Assembly (NCBI GenBank): GCA_015680685.1
Contig: MNCI01001846.1
Location: forward strand, 204,489-251,575
Reading direction: 5' to 3'
Length of the DNA: 47,087 bases
Source: Gnetum montanum
Taxonomy: Eukaryota; Streptophyta; Gnetopsida; Gnetales; Gnetaceae
How positions within the stretch are numbered: position 1 is the stretch's first letter; each line of letters opens with the position of its first letter. The notes beneath the pieces are model-generated. The model saw only the letters and a list, made by a program, of their open reading frames with translations. It was not told the DNA's origin and made no database searches. Below, one piece after another: positions 44,270 to 47,087 of this stretch. The translations under genes were made by a program, and so were the position numbers.

Positions 44270-44382
44270 ATCCTCACTTGAACACTTACCTAGTTCATGA
44301 AGGGCCAAGGGATCTTTATCCTCACTTGAAAACTTACCTTATTCAGTTCATGAAGGGCCAAGGGATCTTTATCCTCACTTTC
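44270..44382. repeat. 48-53-bp tandem repeat at the broken end of element 3
   Basis: TCCTCACTTGAA at 44271 and 44319 and TCCTCACTTT at 44372, with AGTTCATGAAGGGCCAAGGG at 44292 and 44345. About 2.5 copies. Confidence 0.85.
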
Positions 44383-44399
44383 TGTTTTATCTGCATTTC

Positions 44400-45177
44400 T
44401 TTCAGTAATTTCCTAAACGTCGTGCCTTGAAGTAGCAACTACCAGAAAACAAAAGAAAAACGTGGTGACATGGTTTCCGCGTGGCCGGCAGTCAAGTGCC
44501 AAAATTGGCAGTTGAACAGTGATCAATACTTGAGAAGCAAGCACCTATGTGTGCTTTCCGAAGGTTCAGAAGTCGTATGATTTCAGCCTGTCAGTTGTGG
44601 GTGATTTCTGCCATGACAAATGATCTCGGCTTAATTGTGGCCGGTTGGTCAGGCTCGGGGCTGTGTGGACTATCAGTTTCTTTGCCATGGAAGCTGCACT
44701 GTCTCCAACCTGGTGCTCGTTTGCTTGGCAAAACTGGTGCATGCGTTCCTCAGCAACGATGCTCGGCCGATTTATTGCTCAGTTTTTTTTTTTCATTATC
44801 ACTGCTATCCTTCCTCGCGTTTCTGATGAAGCCAAGCTCCTATTGTTCATGTCTATAATTTTTATTTCTTCGCTTTTGAAATCCTTTGTCCCTAAGCATT
44901 AATCATCCTCATGGCTTGGAGTCTCTTTTATTAATAAAGCAACCTATGTGTACCCGTGTACATAAACTTTAATGAAATAAAATAAAATAAGATTCTCCGG
45001 CAGTTTGGCTTTCACTCTTGTCATTTTGTGTGTAGTTTCACCAATAAGGGAAGAGATAGAACTTGAGGTGGCAGCAGCAAAAGCGGTGAAAATCAGAACT
45101 GATAAAAACCTCCCCACAACTAGGCAAGGGTCCCGGTAATTCTTTCTCCCATTTTCATTCCCGAACCAGTCTTGGAG
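44400..45177. other. GC-richer flank of a possible gene
   Basis: Contains AACGTGGTGAC (an ACGT-core G-box-like word at about 44459) and a T run near 44787. ORFs on both strands have no recognised content. It could be promoter or 5'UTR for the exon candidate at 45178. Confidence 0.4.
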
Positions 45178-45334
45178 ATGCTTCGGAATGAGTTCGGTGA
45201 GGAGTTTGTGAAGAGATTGAAGAGTAAAAGGTTGAAGACTTGTTGGAGGAGGTGTGATTTGAGGAGGCACAGACAGACAAGCTTGTACAAGATGCTATCC
45301 ATTTTGCTATTCAGATGGGATTCTCAATTTTGAG
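45178..45334 (+). other. Possible exon of an unidentified gene
   Basis: Ends in a consensus splice donor (TTTTGAG|GTAAGT at 45334). Two frames are of interest. One is open from ATG at 45178 (MLRNEFGEEFVKRLKSKR). The other gives a protein-like acidic helix near the donor (EEAQTDKLVQDAIHFAIQMG) but has TAA and TGA just before. Not a family I recognise. Low confidence. Confidence 0.3.
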
Positions 45335-45406
45335 GTAAGTGTTTTGCTAAAAACTTTTGTTTGTTATTACTGCAATTGAGAATTTTAATCTCTGTTGTAT
45401 GATAAA

Positions 45407-45674
45407 TGTTTCAAATATAAAGCCTCTGTTGGTATTTGAAGTTTATTAGTTTTCAATTATTTTAAATTTTCATTTGCTAACCTTGTTTAATGAATAGCCA
45501 TTTTATTTTCCTTGTTAAGTTACCAATTCAAAAACTACAATGTTTCAAATATAAAGCCTCTGTTTGTATTTGAAGTTTATTAGTTTTCAATTATTTTAAA
45601 TTTTCATTTTCAAAGCTTATTTAATGAACAGCCATTTTATTTTCCTAGTTAAGCTACCAATTCAAAAAACTACT
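45407..45674. repeat. 134-bp tandem duplication
   Basis: The unit starting TGTTTCAAATATAAAGCCTC begins at 45407 and 45541. The copies are about 93-95% alike by eye over 134 bp. AT-rich, noncoding. Confidence 0.92.
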
Positions 45675-46510
45675 TTGTTTAAATTTCCTTGTTAAACCTA
45701 TTTAAAATTATCAATGTTATTTTTATCTGTTAAAGCACCATGTTGTCTTTACTAGATTAGACAATTCCTAGGTTTCCATATCTATATGAGAGGTGTCCTA
45801 GGCAATAGTCTTTTAAAATGAGTTTTCACCGGTGTTGGTGTGTGACCAAAATTAATGCATCAATGCAATGGTCAATAATAGTGATAATACAATCTTTCAT
45901 CATTGTTAACCATCATTATTTAAAAGACCTAATTTTTTTATGCAATTTTTACCCACTACTTTTTTTGGGATGCATTGAACAGTATAAATATACATGATAT
46001 GAGTTTTGAAAACCTCTTTAATAAAATTATGAAATGTTCTTAGTAACATTTAGAACGAATTAACTAAATTTGCAACTCTAATATCTCATATAGATCTAAT
46101 ATGCTCAAATGTAAAACATTGTAAGAAAATCTAATATTCATCTTCAATGCTATTTGTACTTCATAGCCAACATATTTATTCTTCACAAAGAATTCTCATC
46201 CATTGACCTGTTTCAACTTTCAAATGGTGAGAGACCATTCATACTTTGCTAATTGTTCATTGCAAATGATGAGGGATAGTGGCACACAAATTGTTTGCAT
46301 TTGAACTAAGGTCTTCCCTATTGCTATTCAAATACAAATGTTTTATCCTTCCTAAATTTTTTGAGATGCTAGCTATTTTACTCATAGTTTGTAAAATCAA
46401 TGTGATTTTCCTATTTGATGTGATTTTTTAATCTATGGTTTTACCAATTTGCTCATTTGCATAGGACTACAATAAGGAATTTACTTTTCAATATTCCATT
46501 TATTAAGCAA
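45675..46510. other. AT-rich noncoding region
   Basis: No coding frame, repeat or RNA gene recognised. It would be intron if the candidate exons at 45178 and 46514 belong to one gene. Confidence 0.5.
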
Positions 46511-46513
46511 TAG

Positions 46514-46603
46514 AACTTGCTTATGAAACCATTATTTATCATGGGTTTCGATCATCGCTTTTTAGAAGTGTTTATCCAACAAGCATTCAGAAAGATTACA
46601 AGG
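46514..46603 (+). other. Possible 90-bp internal exon
   Basis: Flanked by AATAG| and G|GTAAGT, with a phase 1 to phase 1 frame reading ELAYETIIYHGFRSSLFRSV and then YPTSIQKDYKG. A symmetric exon with protein-like composition. It does not join in phase with the candidate at 45334, so another exon or a different gene is implied. Family unknown. Confidence 0.3.
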
Positions 46604-46998
46604 GTAAGTTATAAACTAACAAATACTTTCAACTGCTATGAATGTCATCTCTACTTCAAAAAGCATAATATCAAAATGTGTTTGTCTCTTCACTTTGAAT
46701 TCTTTGAGCAAGAAAATCTTTTGACTTTCTTCTATTTGTTTCTAATATTTATTTAATAGAGCAAGACCTATAAAGAATAGTTAGTTGAACAATGGTATGA
46801 TAAAGTTTTTTTTCAATATCCTAAATAAATAGATGCCTTCTTGCTTTTTCTTTTTAAAGCAAATAAAGCTTTAGTACTTGCAATTCTTGAAAGTTATATT
46901 TACATATGTACTTCCTAAAATTGTACATCTTATTATATATAGCTAAATTATAATTTTTTCTCAAATAAAAAATACATTCAAACTGTCCCTAATAAAAG
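46604..46998. other. AT-rich flank of LTR copy G
   Basis: No gene recognised. Ends in AAAAG next to the LTR, a possible half of a 5-bp target duplication. Confidence 0.4.
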
Positions 46999-47087
46999 TG
47001 ATGAGTGGCGAGGTACCCCTACACTCAACCATACGAAATGAGCGTTGCACGCGCGATCCGGTCGAACTCCGCAGATGGACTAGTTGT
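46999..47087 (-). mobile_element. Gypsy LTR copy G, cut by window edge
   Basis: TGATGAGTGGCGAGG followed by CCCTACACTCAACCATACGA and GCGATCCGGTCGAACTCCGC, nearly identical to the start of solo LTR copy C at 27409. No PBS on its left, so it is a solo or 3' LTR. CpG sites are mostly intact. Confidence 0.88.

Noticed and set aside
44547-44902. Three overlapping plus-strand ORFs of 63-103 codons with hydrophobic stretches
   Set aside because: They share one stretch in three frames and owe the hydrophobic part to a T run; no splice or domain support.
1-47087. Window starts and ends inside LTRs of the same family, hinting at one giant element
   Set aside because: At least seven copies of this LTR occur with differing U3 words and flanks, and copy A interrupts an unrelated gag; independent insertions explain it better.

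Overview
The window is a stretch of nuclear DNA from a large, retrotransposon-filled seed-plant genome. Plant-type GT-AG introns, a plant ASPM-like gene, a BAHD acyltransferase exon, a plant A-type cytochrome P450 fragment and layers of decayed LTR retrotransposons all point that way. A gymnosperm such as a conifer is my best guess, from the age and density of the elements and the flavour of the BAHD and P450 fragments, but no single marker proves it. No tRNA, rRNA, CRISPR array or bacterial-type operon was seen.

Layout. 1-1205: the end of an LTR inserted in a Tat-type gag (minus strand). 1206-2523: AT-rich flank with several minisatellites, leading into a ten-exon ASPM homologue (2524-7184, plus). 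It keeps canonical splice sites but carries about five frame breaks and a CH-to-IQ internal deletion. 7721-11340: Tat/Ogre-type gag plus protease (plus). 11400-11603: a perfect 79-bp inverted repeat bounded by isolated Ns. 11954-15043: an intron-bearing third ORF (minus). 15480-17350: noncoding repeats. 17940-21115: Tat pol (minus; integrase, a 245-bp N gap, RNase H, RT). 21848-23020: a regular array of about 187 bp period. 23407: another single N. 23410-26174: a Ty1/copia gag, PBS and 1.25-kb LTR (minus), lying just beyond the PBS of an older gypsy LTR (26210-27012).

27409-28335 is a solo LTR with a perfect 5-bp target duplication. 29804-30031 is a P450 N-terminal fragment (plus), and 30930-31386 is a BAHD exon 1 with a TATA box (minus). 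31941-32708 holds two about 290-bp direct repeats. 32709-38283 is an Athila-like gypsy element (minus; LTR, PBS, gag, protease, RT, cut off in RNase H). 38428-39532 holds two LTR pieces in opposite orientation. 40540-44220 is a second Athila-like pol (minus; protease to integrase C-terminus). 44230-47087 holds short tandem repeats, two possible exons of an unknown gene, and the start of another LTR.

The three most notable things are these. (1) One LTR family, seen seven times, has the same TATA box in the six copies that include that region, while the roughly 100 bp between the LTR edge and the TATA box is filled with a different set of short palindromic or repeated words in different copies. 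(2) The ORF on the pol strand of the Tat element can be read through five GT-AG introns, four of them about 90 bp. (3) A nearly periodic 181-194-bp array lies beside the Tat pol, with a shorter relative on its other side. Almost all retroelement ORFs are broken by stop codons one transition away from Gln, Arg or Trp codons, and PBS sequences show the same C-to-T / G-to-A decay. None of the retroelements looks capable of making its proteins.
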